Position numbers and translations under genes: made by a program
In this document: positions 46,528 through 55,668 of the stretch, one piece after another
How positions within the stretch are numbered: position 1 is the stretch's first letter
Layout: each line of letters starts with the position of its first letter
NCBI RefSeq assembly: GCF_000178995.1
Contig: NZ_ADVZ01000001.1
Coordinates: 372,001 to 436,000 of the forward strand
Length of the DNA: 64,000 bases
Origin: Afipia sp. 1NLS2
GTDB taxonomy: Bacteria; Pseudomonadota; Alphaproteobacteria; Rhizobiales; Xanthobacteraceae
Reading direction: 5' to 3'
The notes under the pieces: generated by a model
What the model was told of the DNA's origin: nothing
The model's input: the letters and a program-made list of their open reading frames with translations, nothing else
Database searches by the model: none

Positions 46528-48353
46528 TTCTTCTTCGCGCGCTGCACGGCGGGTTTGTCGGGATGCAGTGCCGCAAAGATGTTCTGCGCGCTGTTGATCA
46601 TCGCGATATGCGTCAGCGCCTGCGGGAAATTCCCGGTCTGCCGCCGCAGGGTCGGGTCGTACTCCTCCGACAACAGGCCGACATCATTGGCGATGCCGTG
46701 TACCCGCAAATAAAGCTCGCGCGCGTCGTCGACACGCCCGAGCAATACATAGACATCCGCAAGCCATAGCGTGCATGCCAGGAACGCGCCCTCGATCGGC
46801 TGCACTTCGCCGTCACGCGCCTCCTGCGGATCGTGCCGCAGCACGAATCCATCCTTCATCATGCGCCGTTCAATCGCGGCGATGGTGCCGATGATGCGCG
46901 GATCGTCCGGCTTGAGAAAGCCCACGGCGGGCAGCAACAGCAGGCTCGCATCCAGCATCTTCGAGCCATAGGCTTCGACGAAAGTATTTTCCTGCGCATC
47001 GAAGCCATTGGCGCAAATCTCGGCATGGATGCCGTCGCGGATGGCGCGCCATTCCTCCACCGGCCCTTTTCTGCCGAACTCTTCGACAGCAAGAACGGCT
47101 CGGTCAAACGCCACCCAGCACATGACCTTGGAGAATACATAATGGCGAGGCACGTCCCGCCGCTCCCAAATGCCGCAATCAGGCTCCATCCACACCTGCG
47201 CGAGATGCTTCAACAGCGCCGTCTCGACCGGCCACGTCTCGCCATTGAGCTGGATCTTGTGCACCCGCGCCTGATGGAAGGCGTCCATCAGCTCGCCATA
47301 GACATCGAGTTGCAACTGCGCGTGCGCGGCATTGCCGAACCGCACCGGCTTCGAGTTTTCATAGCCCGGCAGCCAGTCCGCCTGCCATTCCAGCAGGCGG
47401 CGCTGGCCGGTGATGCTGTACATGATCTGCATGTCGGCGGGCGCACCCGCCACCGAACGCAGCAGCCATTCGTGCCACGCGACGGCTTCCTCGACATAGC
47501 CGCTGTCGATCAGAGCGAGCAGCGTGAAGGTGGCGTCGCGCAGCCAGCAGAACCGATAATCCCAATTCCGCGCCCCGCCGACCTTTTCCGGCAGCGATGT
47601 CGTCGGCGCCGCGACGATGCCACCGGTCGGCGCGTAGGTCATGGCCTTCAGCGTGATCAGCGAACGCTGGATAAAGTCGCGATGCTTGCCCTTGAAATTG
47701 CAGCGAGAGGACCATTCCGTCCAGAACGACTCGGTCTCCTCCAGCGCGATCTCGATATCGATCGCCTCGGGCACCGGGAGATGCGAGGGATTGTAAGTCA
47801 TCACGTAATGATACGTCTCGCCCTGGTGCACCTTGAAGTCGGAGACGGTGGTCATGCCTTCGCCGCGCATCTCGACATTGCTGCGCAACACCACCATGTC
47901 CGGCCCCGCGACCGCCTGCAGCGTACCGTCATCGAGCCGCCGCACCCATGGCACGTTGGCGCCGGAGCCGAAACGCAGCAGCAACTCCATCCGCATCTCG
48001 ACCACGCCGGCATCGCCGCGCACCAGCCGCACGATGTCGGACGCCTCGCCACGCGGCGGCATGAAATCAATCAGCGTGCAGGTGCCGCTTTTGCAACTGA
48101 ATGTGGTTTCGAGAATGAGGGTGCCGTCGCGATAGGCGCGTTTGGCGGTGACTGCCGCATCCTTCGGTGCAATCTTCCAGCGGCCATGCTCGGGCGTGCC
48201 GAGCATGGCCGCGAAACAGGCGTCAGAGTCGAATGTCGGCCAGCACAACCAGTCGATCGAACCGTCACGGCTTACAAGCGCGGTGGTGAGGCAATCCCCG
48301 ATCAGGGCATAGTCTTCAATGGGAGACGGCAAAAACAACCTCGCAAACGGCAT
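46524..48353 (-). CDS. Glycoside hydrolase family 15 protein (trehalase/glucoamylase-like)
   Basis: A 609-residue cytoplasmic protein, without a signal peptide. The opening IEDYALIGDCLTTALVSRDG then SIDWLCWPTFDSDACF is the GH15-type N-terminal domain; the (alpha/alpha)6 domain has GARNWDYRFCWLRDATFTLL and YSITGQRRLLEWQADWLPGY, then EEYDPTLRRQTGNFPQALTH near the end. Actinobacterial relatives are trehalases; others act on maltooligosaccharides. It converges with the sugar operon, overlapping its last gene by four bases, so it could supply glucose to that pathway. Confidence 0.9.
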   Translation of the reverse strand: MPFARLFLPSPIEDYALIGDCLTTALVSRDGSIDWLCWPTFDSDACFAAMLGTPEHGRWKIAPKDAAVTAKRAYRDGTLILETTFSCKSGTCTLIDFMPPRGEASDIVRLVRGDAGVVEMRMELLLRFGSGANVPWVRRLDDGTLQAVAGPDMVVLRSNVEMRGEGMTTVSDFKVHQGETYHYVMTYNPSHLPVPEAIDIEIALEETESFWTEWSSRCNFKGKHRDFIQRSLITLKAMTYAPTGGIVAAPTTSLPEKVGGARNWDYRFCWLRDATFTLLALIDSGYVEEAVAWHEWLLRSVAGAPADMQIMYSITGQRRLLEWQADWLPGYENSKPVRFGNAAHAQLQLDVYGELMDAFHQARVHKIQLNGETWPVETALLKHLAQVWMEPDCGIWERRDVPRHYVFSKVMCWVAFDRAVLAVEEFGRKGPVEEWRAIRDGIHAEICANGFDAQENTFVEAYGSKMLDASLLLLPAVGFLKPDDPRIIGTIAAIERRMMKDGFVLRHDPQEARDGEVQPIEGAFLACTLWLADVYVLLGRVDDARELYLRVHGIANDVGLLSEEYDPTLRRQTGNFPQALTHIAMINSAQNIFAALHPDKPAVQRAKKN

Positions 48354-48459
48354 AATAAAACCGCGCCGAAAACGATGCGCGAAAACATAACCGCCGGGGC
48401 GTTGAAAAGTTCAACGTCCGCGTCTGAATTTCGTTGCAAGGTGAATGGAGGCGCAAGCC

Positions 48460-49161
48460 TCAGTTCGCGATCAGCACTGTATCGAGCACCGCGCTGTAAT
48501 GGCAGGCAGCCGCGAGCAGCACGAAGCCATGCCAGATCGCGTTATGGAAGCGCAGCCGCTCCCAGGCATGAAAGATCACGCCGGCCGAATACAGCACACC
48601 CCCGATGGCGATCAGCCACAGCGTCGTGCTGGAGAGCGACGCCGCGATGGAATCGTAGGCTATCACTCCGCTCCAGCCGAGCGCCAGATAAAGTACGACG
48701 GCGAGCTTATCGAATCGGCCGGGGTAAAAAACCTTCAGCGCGATGCCTATCAGGGCAACGGACCAGACCCCGCCCATCAGCAGGAAGCCAAGCCTGCGGT
48801 CGGTCATCTGCGCCAAGAACGGCGTGTAGGTGGCGGCGATCAGCACGTAGATCGCCGAATGGTCGAACCGGCGTAAAACCCACTTCACCGGCGAGATCGG
48901 CCACAGATTGTAGATGGCCGAGAATGCCAGCATGGCGATGAGCCCCGCGGCATAGATCGAGGTGGTGACGAGATTGAGCGTCGAGGCATAGACCCCCGCG
49001 AGCACGATCAGCGTGGTCGCGGCGATCAACCCGAGCGACAGGCCGGTAACGTGAACGATGCTGTCGGCGATCAGTTCGGCCCGGTCGTAACACCAGTGCT
49101 TGGCTCCACGGCCGGGCAGCGGCGGGAAGGCCGTCAGATCTTTCAACCGGAAAATCGTCAT
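48460..49161 (-). CDS. Hemolysin III family membrane protein
   Basis: A 233-residue inner-membrane protein with seven helices of the hemolysin III/PAQR superfamily. Signatures: DRAELIADSIVHVTGLSLGL near residue 26, LRRFDHSAIYVLIAATYTPF near 96, and the C-terminal HAWERLRFHNAIWHGFVLLA with conserved His residues that bind metal in PAQR proteins. True role unknown despite the name. Confidence 0.92.
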   Translation of the reverse strand: MTIFRLKDLTAFPPLPGRGAKHWCYDRAELIADSIVHVTGLSLGLIAATTLIVLAGVYASTLNLVTTSIYAAGLIAMLAFSAIYNLWPISPVKWVLRRFDHSAIYVLIAATYTPFLAQMTDRRLGFLLMGGVWSVALIGIALKVFYPGRFDKLAVVLYLALGWSGVIAYDSIAASLSSTTLWLIAIGGVLYSAGVIFHAWERLRFHNAIWHGFVLLAAACHYSAVLDTVLIAN

Positions 49162-49331
49162 CTATCAACCACTACGCTTTCGATCCAACCCTACGCCTTG
49201 ACCCACAACAAAGCCCTACCGCCCCACAACGCGACAATTCCGGACGATCCACGTCATCTTGATTTTGGGTTCCATCATCGCCAGCTTTTTAGAGGTACCC
49301 ACGCTATCCTCCCCTTTCATTTGATCGAATT

Positions 49332-50795
49332 ATGGCACCAGGCCTGTCTGACATTCTTGACGATCTGCGGCTGTCGGCGCGCTCGCTGCTCGACTACAGC
49401 GAAAGCCTGCTCAACCCGACGGTCCGCCTCGGCGTCACAGGCCTGTCGCGCGCGGGCAAGACGGTGTTCATCACTGCACTCGTGCATGGCTTCCTGCGCG
49501 GCGGCCGCTTTCCAGTGTTCGAGTCGCTGTCCAGCGGGCGGATCGCGCGGGCGCGACTGGAGCCGCAGCCGGACGACGGCATTCCGCGCTTCGCCTACGA
49601 GGCGCATCTGTCCACGCTGATCGAGAAGCGGCTGTGGCCGCAATCGACCACCGACATCAGCGAATTGCGGCTCGCCATCGACTACCAGCGCGAGAACGGC
49701 GCGATGCGCACGCTGACGCTCGATATCGTCGACTATCCCGGCGAATGGCTGCTCGACCTGCCGCTGCTGCACAAGAGCTACGAACAATGGTCGGCGGAAA
49801 GCATTGCGCTGTCGCGGCAGGTGCCGCGCGCCGCGCTCGCCAGACCTTGGCATGAGCATCTTGAAAGCCTTGCGCCCGTCGCGCCGGAGAACGAAGCGGC
49901 GGCGGTGACGGCGGCAAAGCTCTTTACCGAATATCTGCGCGCCTGCCGCCACGAGCAATTCGCCATGAGCCTGCTGCCGCCCGGCCGCTTCCTGATGCCG
50001 GGCGCGCTTGCGAACTCGCCCGCCCTCACCTTCGCGCCGCTCGATCTGCCCACAGGCGGCACGCCTCCCGCAGGCTCGCTGTGGGCGATGATGCGCAGAC
50101 GCTATGAGTCCTACAAAGACATCGTGGTGCGGCCATTCTTCCGCGACCATTTCGCCCGGCTCGACCGCCAGATCGTGCTGGTCGATGCGCTTGCCGCATT
50201 CAACGCCGGGCCGGAAGCCCTGCGCGACCTCGAAGGCGCGCTTGAAGGCATTCTCGATTGCTTCAACACCGGACGGCGCACGCTGTTGAGCATGATGTTC
50301 CGTCCGCGTATCGATCGCATCCTGTTCGCGGCCACCAAGGCCGATCACCTGCATCACCTGAGCCACGACCGGCTGGAAGCAATCCTGCGGCGGATGGTGG
50401 AACGCGCTGCCTCGCGCGCGGAATTCGCAGGCGCGACCACCGACGTGGTGGCGCTCGCCGCCGTGCGCGCCACCCGCGAGGCAAGCGTGCAGCATCACGG
50501 CGAGACGCTACCTTCCATCATCGGCACGCCAATGAAAGGTGAAGTCGCAGGCAAAGAGACGCTCGACGGCGAAAGCGAGGTCGCGACGTTTCCCGGCGAC
50601 CTCCCGGCGTCACCGGATGCTCTGTTCAGCGAGGGGACGTTCAAGGGTTCAGGCTCCGCGCATCCCGGTGAAGCCGATTACCGCTTCCTGCGTTTCCGCC
50701 CGCCCCGGCTCGACGCCACGCAAGGCGAGCCCGCGCTGCCCCACATCCGCCTCGACCGCGCGCTGCAATTCCTGATCGGAGACAAACTGCAATGA
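49332..50795 (+). CDS. ycjX: YcjX-family P-loop ATPase/GTPase (DUF463)
   Basis: A 487-residue protein with Walker A motif GLSRAGKT at residues 37-44 and DIVDYPGEWLLDLPLL near 135. These are the DUF463/YcjX family, predicted GTP-binding proteins linked to the cell envelope stress response. The function is not established. It overlaps ycjF by four bases, a pairing also found in enteric bacteria. Confidence 0.93.
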   Translation: MAPGLSDILDDLRLSARSLLDYSESLLNPTVRLGVTGLSRAGKTVFITALVHGFLRGGRFPVFESLSSGRIARARLEPQPDDGIPRFAYEAHLSTLIEKRLWPQSTTDISELRLAIDYQRENGAMRTLTLDIVDYPGEWLLDLPLLHKSYEQWSAESIALSRQVPRAALARPWHEHLESLAPVAPENEAAAVTAAKLFTEYLRACRHEQFAMSLLPPGRFLMPGALANSPALTFAPLDLPTGGTPPAGSLWAMMRRRYESYKDIVVRPFFRDHFARLDRQIVLVDALAAFNAGPEALRDLEGALEGILDCFNTGRRTLLSMMFRPRIDRILFAATKADHLHHLSHDRLEAILRRMVERAASRAEFAGATTDVVALAAVRATREASVQHHGETLPSIIGTPMKGEVAGKETLDGESEVATFPGDLPASPDALFSEGTFKGSGSAHPGEADYRFLRFRPPRLDATQGEPALPHIRLDRALQFLIGDKLQ

Positions 50796-51862
50796 GCGAG
50801 CGCAGCCATCCGCGCAAACCTGCTTCGTTCCGGCTCGACGATCCGCGCGTGACCGTTGCGGAAGCCGGCGAGAGCGGCCGTGCTTCGCATGGCGGCATCC
50901 GCATCACACCGGAACCGGATGCGCCTGCACTCCCGGCACCCGTCGCGACGCCTCACCCGCGCCGCCGCCGCTTTCCGTGGGGCGGGCTGTTCTGGACCGC
51001 GCTGGGCGGGCTTGTGGTGCTCGGCCTCGGCTTGGGTGCGGCCAACCTGATCGAGGACCTGTTCGCGCGCAGCGATGCGCTGGGCTTCACCGGCCTCGCG
51101 CTCGCGGTTCTGTGCGCGCTGGCCTTCGTCGTGATCGTCGCGCGTGAAGCACTCGCGCTCGCCCGGCTCGACACCATCGAACAGTTGCACGCCCGCGCCG
51201 ACGCCGTGCTCGTCTCGGATGATCGCAAGGAGAGCGATGTCATCGTCCGCGATCTCTTGAAGGTCGCGCACGACAATCCACAACTTGCCCATGCCCGCGC
51301 GGTGATGCAGAGCCACACCCACGACATCATCGACGGCGCCGACATGCTGCGCCTCGCCGAACGGACACTGATGGCGCCGCTCGACCAGGAGGCGCGGCGG
51401 CTGATCTCGAGCGCGGCCTCGCGCGTCTCCATCGTCACCGCCGTCAGCCCTGGTGCTGTGATCGACATGCTGTTCGTGTTCGCGGCAGCGTTGCGGCTGG
51501 TGCGGCAACTCGCGCGGCTCTACGGCGGGCGACCCGGCACGCTCGGCATGATCCGGCTGATGCGACACGTCATCGCACATCTCGCCGTCACCGGCGGCAT
51601 GGCGGCAAGCGACAGCCTGATCCAGCAGGTCCTCGGACACGGCGTTGCTGCGAAACTCTCCGCGCGGCTTGGCGAAGGTATTTTGAATGGCCTGCTCACC
51701 GCGCGCCTTGGCCTCGCCGCCGTCGACGTGACACGGCCGCTGCCGTTTTCGGCGCTGCCCCGCCCGGTCCTGTCCGATCTGGTGAAGGACCTGATGCGCC
51801 GCGCCGATCCGGCCGCCCGGATCGAAGCACAAAAAAATCCCGATTCCCCCGAACCGGAATGA
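50792..51862 (+). CDS. ycjF: YcjF-family membrane protein (DUF697, UPF0283)
   Basis: A 356-residue protein with two helices at about residues 65-85 and 100-118 (WGGLFWTALGGLVVLGLGLG and LGFTGLALAVLCALAFVVIV), then a soluble DUF697-type C-terminal domain (AVSPGAVIDMLFVFAAALRL). It is the regular partner of YcjX and begins within its stop codon. Function unknown. Confidence 0.92.
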   Translation: MSERSHPRKPASFRLDDPRVTVAEAGESGRASHGGIRITPEPDAPALPAPVATPHPRRRRFPWGGLFWTALGGLVVLGLGLGAANLIEDLFARSDALGFTGLALAVLCALAFVVIVAREALALARLDTIEQLHARADAVLVSDDRKESDVIVRDLLKVAHDNPQLAHARAVMQSHTHDIIDGADMLRLAERTLMAPLDQEARRLISSAASRVSIVTAVSPGAVIDMLFVFAAALRLVRQLARLYGGRPGTLGMIRLMRHVIAHLAVTGGMAASDSLIQQVLGHGVAAKLSARLGEGILNGLLTARLGLAAVDVTRPLPFSALPRPVLSDLVKDLMRRADPAARIEAQKNPDSPEPE

Positions 51863-51929
51863 ACCCGCCCCGCGGGTCGCGCAACCAACGATTATCGGGC
51901 CAGTCCGGCCCTTTCATCGGAGAACGACC

Positions 51930-52172
51930 ATGTTGCGCAAACTCACCCTTGGACTTGCCGCCGCCACCGCCCTGACCGTTGCCGCGCTCGCACCCACCGC
52001 CGCATCCGCCCATGGCTGGCATCACCATCACGGCTGGCACGGCGGCTTCGGTTACGGCCTCGGCGTCGGCCCGGTCTATGTCGGCGGCCCGGTTTATGAC
52101 GACTGCCTGCGGCGCCAGCGCATCATGACGCGCCACGGCTATCGCTGGCGGACGGTGAACGTCTGCTACTGA
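51930..52172 (+). CDS. Small secreted His/Gly-rich protein
   Basis: An 80-residue precursor with a clear signal peptide (MLRKLTLGLAAATALTVAAL, cleavage near ASA-H). The mature part opens with a His/Trp/Gly segment (HGWHHHHGWHGGFGYGLGVG) that could bind metal and ends with two Cys. Such short proteins are abundant in Bradyrhizobiaceae and uncharacterised. Followed by a strong hairpin. Confidence 0.75.
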   Translation: MLRKLTLGLAAATALTVAALAPTAASAHGWHHHHGWHGGFGYGLGVGPVYVGGPVYDDCLRRQRIMTRHGYRWRTVNVCY

Positions 52173-52184
52173 TCCGTGCGGTCA

Positions 52185-52232
52185 CGAAGACCACTTTCCG
52201 GCCTGTCCCCCGGCCGGAAGGTGGTCTCTTCG
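52185..52232 (+). terminator. Long hairpin after the His-rich protein gene
   Basis: GACCACTTTCCGGCC (52189-52203) pairs with GGCCGGAAGGTGGTC (52212-52226) with a single G-T wobble, and the pairing extends with one bulge. Followed by TCTT. Likely terminator. Confidence 0.7.
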
Positions 52233-52383
52233 CATTGCAATATACTCCCCGGCACACCGCCTCCGGCCCGGTACCACCCGGCGAATTCGGCTTTGCCGCT
52301 TTACCCCATGCATAAATTGCGTATCGTGTGCGCCGTTGGACACGCATCCGCGCGCCGACTGGTATCTTTCTGGAGAGTGACTA

Positions 52384-52584
52384 ATGGCTAAAGGGACTGT
52401 GAAGTGGTTCAACCCGACCAAGGGCTACGGTTTCATCCAGCCCGCAGGCGGCGGCAAGGATGTGTTCGTGCATATCTCTGCGGTTGAAAAGGCGGGTCTG
52501 ACTTCGCTGAACGAAGGACAGACCATCGAGTTCGAGGAAGTCGCCAACCGCGGCAAGACGTCGGCAGAAAACCTGAAGGTTTGA
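52384..52584 (+). CDS. cspA: Cold-shock domain protein
   Basis: A 66-residue single cold-shock domain protein that binds RNA and single-stranded DNA. Both RNA-binding motifs are present: KGYGFIQP and VFVHIS, after the usual [17 protein letters not shown] start. GGAG lies eight bases before the ATG. About 150 bases of untranslated leader separate it from the previous hairpin, in keeping with leader-controlled csp genes. A terminator follows. Confidence 0.93.
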   Translation: MAKGTVKWFNPTKGYGFIQPAGGGKDVFVHISAVEKAGLTSLNEGQTIEFEEVANRGKTSAENLKV

Positions 52585-52679
52585 TCCCGGCCTTCGCGAA
52601 CCTGAAGTCTCTTCGGGTCCGCGCTCAATTCGGCACAAGATCGTTGATCGACTAAATCAAACCGACTGGGCAAGTCCCG

Positions 52680-52720
52680 AGGCCATCCACCGTCATTCGG
52701 TCGATTGGCCTTTTTATTTT
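52680..52720 (+). terminator. Rho-independent terminator of the cold-shock gene
   Basis: AGGCCA (52680-52685) pairs with TGGCCT (52706-52711) with an inner CCG/CGG pairing, followed by TTTTTATTTT. Confidence 0.8.
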
Positions 52721-52767
52721 GCCTGCATTTCGCTGGACCTACTGGCACAACAGCACAAGACGCAGGT

Positions 52768-53013
52768 TCAATACGAACACGGTCCCATCATGCGATCTTC
52801 GAGCGCGCGCCAGGCCCGCGGCGACATCCGCGGCATGCGCGGGTTATAGCTCGAACAATCCGTCGCCTTGTCGCCGGGCATCAGCACGCCGCCGCAATAC
52901 GGACAGGCATTGTCATTGGCATGCGAGGGCCACACATCATCGTCTGCCTCGCGCACTTCCGCGGCAAAGAATTTGACGACGTTGTCCGGAGAAGAATTTA
53001 TATCGCCCGTCAT
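52768..53013 (-). CDS. Small cysteine-containing protein of unknown function
   Basis: An 81-residue protein. The centre has HANDNACPYCGGVLMPGD, a CxxC knuckle, followed by further Cys residues, suggesting a small zinc-ribbon. GAGG lies seven bases before the ATG. No family recognised. It stands alone. Confidence 0.6.
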   Translation of the reverse strand: MTGDINSSPDNVVKFFAAEVREADDDVWPSHANDNACPYCGGVLMPGDKATDCSSYNPRMPRMSPRAWRALEDRMMGPCSY

Positions 53014-53136
53014 GCATGTACCTCATTGTCGATGAGGCGCACCATGCCAGCAAGATCATGCCGTAGCGTTCAAGCAAAGGCTCAAATTTTATCGGAGATT
53101 TTCAGCCCCGGGTTTACTCCCCGGTGAGGCAGGAAC

Positions 53137-53904
53137 CTACCGTGCGATAATCAGGCCGCGGCTCGTGACCACCACCCAGCGCCCGTCCTGCCGGCGGATT
53201 GCATCAACCCGGCCCACGCCCGGCAATGGGTCGCCAGCATAGACCTCGAAAATACCGGCTCGGCCCTCGACCAGTGCGCCGCCATTGGCGACGGCGCGCA
53301 CGACCCAGCCGTCGATGGTCGGCAATCGGGCGATCTGCGGCGCGGGCTTGGCCGGAACCGGCGCAGGCGCGGCGGGTGCGGGAATGCTGCCGGTCGCGTC
53401 GGCGGCTTTTATCTTCTCGAGCGCCTCGCCGAACTTGGCGATCTTGCTGGCATTGGTTTTGGCGGCGTTTTCAGCCGACATCTTCAACGACTGCAATTCG
53501 GAATTGACCTGCGCGAAAGCGTTATCGATCGCGCGGTTGCGCTCTGCCACGGCGGCCTGCGCCTTGTCATCCCTGCCGAAATGCTCGTTCGAGAACCAGG
53601 TGGTGCCGACGCTGCTCATCACACCGACAAGCGCCGCCACCCCGATCATCAGGGCCATCGAGGAGAACTGACGGGGGTTCTGCGGCTGCGGAGGCGCATC
53701 GCCGAACACGATATCTTCCCAGGAGCCCTGCGGCGGCAACCGCTGCAGCGTGATGTTTTTCGACCCGTCTCCGGAAAAATCCTTGGCCTTGCTCTCCGGA
53801 GAACCCTCGCTTTCGGCGCGTGCCGAAGCGGCGGGAACGAGCGACTGGCCGCCGCCATCACCCTGCGAATTGCCGGTATGGTGACTGTCGTCCTGCTCGT
53901 TCAT
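53137..53904 (-). CDS. Single-pass membrane protein with coiled coil and conserved C-terminal domain
   Basis: A 255-residue protein: a polar, disordered first 75 residues, one membrane helix (FSSMALMIGVAALVGVMSSV), a coiled-coil segment (AVAERNRAIDNAFAQVNSEL), a Pro/Ala linker and a folded 60-residue C-terminus (IDGWVVRAVANGGALVEGRA then IIAR) that looks like a small beta-barrel. The ATG at 53904 is preferred over one 13 codons upstream. I do not recognise the family; it lies next to the amidase gene (57 bases apart), so an envelope role is possible. Confidence 0.65.
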   Translation of the reverse strand: MNEQDDSHHTGNSQGDGGGQSLVPAASARAESEGSPESKAKDFSGDGSKNITLQRLPPQGSWEDIVFGDAPPQPQNPRQFSSMALMIGVAALVGVMSSVGTTWFSNEHFGRDDKAQAAVAERNRAIDNAFAQVNSELQSLKMSAENAAKTNASKIAKFGEALEKIKAADATGSIPAPAAPAPVPAKPAPQIARLPTIDGWVVRAVANGGALVEGRAGIFEVYAGDPLPGVGRVDAIRRQDGRWVVVTSRGLIIAR

Positions 53905-53961
53905 GGCCCTGATCCCAAAGCTGTTTGACACTTTGGTAACCATGAATTTCTTGATGAATCG

Positions 53962-54720
53962 TTACGATCGGGCCGCCATCGCCTGCCGGGCCATCAGGAG
54001 CCGCAGCATCGTATCGATGCTGGAGCGATCCACTCGCCCATCGACCCGCGCGGGGCGGAAATGCCGCTGGAAGGCAGCGACGACGGCCTGCTTGGTCTCG
54101 CATGGATCGGAGAGCGCCACCCCGTATCCGTAAGTCGCGAGCGCCTCGACGAAAGCATCCAGTTCGCGCGGATTCGCTTCGAACCCCTCGTCGGATAGCG
54201 GCGCGGGCGCGACCCACAGCCCGACGCCCTCCGCCGCGAGCCTTTCCCACGGAAACCATTCGCCGGGGTCCTGCTTGCGCAGCGGCGCGATGTCCGAATG
54301 CGCCAGCACCTGATCGCGCGGGAGCGCCCGGCGTGCCGTGATGTCACTAGTGAGCGCGATCACCGCATCGATCTGCGCGTCCGGAAATGGCGGGCAGCCG
54401 CCGTCATGCCCCGGATTGACGATCTCGATGCCGATCGAGCGCGCGTTGAGGCCGCTCCACTCGCGCCAGCGCGAGACGCCCGCGTGCCAGGCGCGCTTGT
54501 CCTCGGCAACAAGCTGCACGATCTCGCCGCTCTCGCGCACGACATAATGGGAGGAAACTTTCGCCTCCGGGTCGCACAGCCGCGCCAGCGCCGCCTCTTC
54601 TTCCGGCATTCCGGTGTAATGCAGCACCACGACATCCACCGGACTCCCGTCACGCTCGTCGAAATTCGGCGAGGCGACGAAATGCGATGCGAATTTTGAG
54701 TCGGGGGCAGTGTCCGTCAT
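53962..54720 (-). CDS. N-acetylmuramoyl-L-alanine amidase (AmpD-type, amidase_2)
   Basis: A 252-residue zinc amidase that cleaves the bond between muramic acid and L-alanine, typically on recycled muropeptides. Motifs: VDVVVLHYTGMPEEEAALAR near 30 (first His), VSSHYVVRESGEIVQLVAED, WHAGVSRWREWSGLNARSIG and VLAHSDIAPLRKQDPGEWFP (second zinc site and catalytic residues). C-terminal helices (PCETKQAVVAAFQRHFRPAR) resemble a peptidoglycan-binding element. No signal peptide, so cytoplasmic recycling is likely. Confidence 0.93.
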   Translation of the reverse strand: MTDTAPDSKFASHFVASPNFDERDGSPVDVVVLHYTGMPEEEAALARLCDPEAKVSSHYVVRESGEIVQLVAEDKRAWHAGVSRWREWSGLNARSIGIEIVNPGHDGGCPPFPDAQIDAVIALTSDITARRALPRDQVLAHSDIAPLRKQDPGEWFPWERLAAEGVGLWVAPAPLSDEGFEANPRELDAFVEALATYGYGVALSDPCETKQAVVAAFQRHFRPARVDGRVDRSSIDTMLRLLMARQAMAARS

Positions 54721-54818
54721 CGCGCCATCAAGCCGTCGCCGCGATGCCACGTCAATGGCTGTTGGCCGGATGGAGCGGCTTTGCTAGCGTGGATTCTCTT
54801 TTCCAACCGGCTTTTCCG

Positions 54819-55664
54819 ATGTCAGACACAAATGCTTCGCAGATCGTCTATCGCGGCATGACGCGCGCCCTGCTCGACGACGCCTACAACAACACCAAGG
54901 CCGTCGCCGACAGCCCGCAATGGCTCGTCGAATGGACGCATCGCAGCCAGGAATCCCGCAGGCGCTCCGATGCCGTGCTCGATTCGGCCTATGGACCACG
55001 CGAACGCCAGCGCTTCGATTACTTTCCCTCGGGCCGCAGCGGTGCGCCGCTGTTCGTCTTCATCCATGGCGGCTACTGGGTGCGCAACGCCATCGGGATG
55101 TTTTCGTTTCTCGCCGATGGACCGAACGCGCGCGGCATCGATTTCGCGGCTCTCGGCTATACGCTCGCGCCACAGGCACGGCTCGATGAGATCGTGGACG
55201 AAATCCGCCACGGCCTGACGCACCTGCAAAGGGCCACCGGATTCGGTTATGACCGTGAACGGATTTACGTCGGCGGCTGGTCGGCTGGCGGCCACCTCAC
55301 CGCGATCACCGCCGATCATACGGCGGTGCGCGGCACCATGCCGATCAGCGGGATCTTCGACCTCGAACCGCTGTCGCTGAATTACCTCAACGATCCGCTG
55401 CAACTGACACCGGACGAGATCCGCGACCTCAGCCCGCAGCACCAATTGTGCGCGAGCCTGCCGCCCACCCGCATCATGTCAGGCGGAAACGAACTGCCCG
55501 AATTGCAGCGACAGTCCGCCGACTACGCCCGCGCCGCGCAGGCCGCTGGCCTCGACGCAAAGCTCTACGTGCTGCCGGGCCATCATCATTATTCGATCAT
55601 GGACGAACTGGCGAAGCCGGACGGCATCCTGACGCAGACACTTGTGGAGCTCTGCGACCGGTAG
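54819..55664 (+). CDS. Alpha/beta hydrolase, kynurenine formamidase/esterase-like
   Basis: A 281-residue serine hydrolase. HGGYW (the oxyanion motif), GGWSAGGHLTAITADH (nucleophile elbow GxSxG) and the C-terminal LPGHHHYSIMDELAKPDG (catalytic His) place it with arylformamidase/KynB-like and carboxylesterase-like enzymes. Substrate unknown. The ATG at 54819 gives a normal N-terminus; an open frame upstream is not supported by a ribosome site and overlaps the amidase start. Confidence 0.85.
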   Translation: MSDTNASQIVYRGMTRALLDDAYNNTKAVADSPQWLVEWTHRSQESRRRSDAVLDSAYGPRERQRFDYFPSGRSGAPLFVFIHGGYWVRNAIGMFSFLADGPNARGIDFAALGYTLAPQARLDEIVDEIRHGLTHLQRATGFGYDRERIYVGGWSAGGHLTAITADHTAVRGTMPISGIFDLEPLSLNYLNDPLQLTPDEIRDLSPQHQLCASLPPTRIMSGGNELPELQRQSADYARAAQAAGLDAKLYVLPGHHHYSIMDELAKPDGILTQTLVELCDR

Positions 55665-55668
55665 GCCC

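Noticed and set aside
46833-48941. Plus-strand 702-codon open frame across GH15 and hemolysin III genes
   Set aside because: It spans two well-supported minus-strand genes and is Arg-rich noise.
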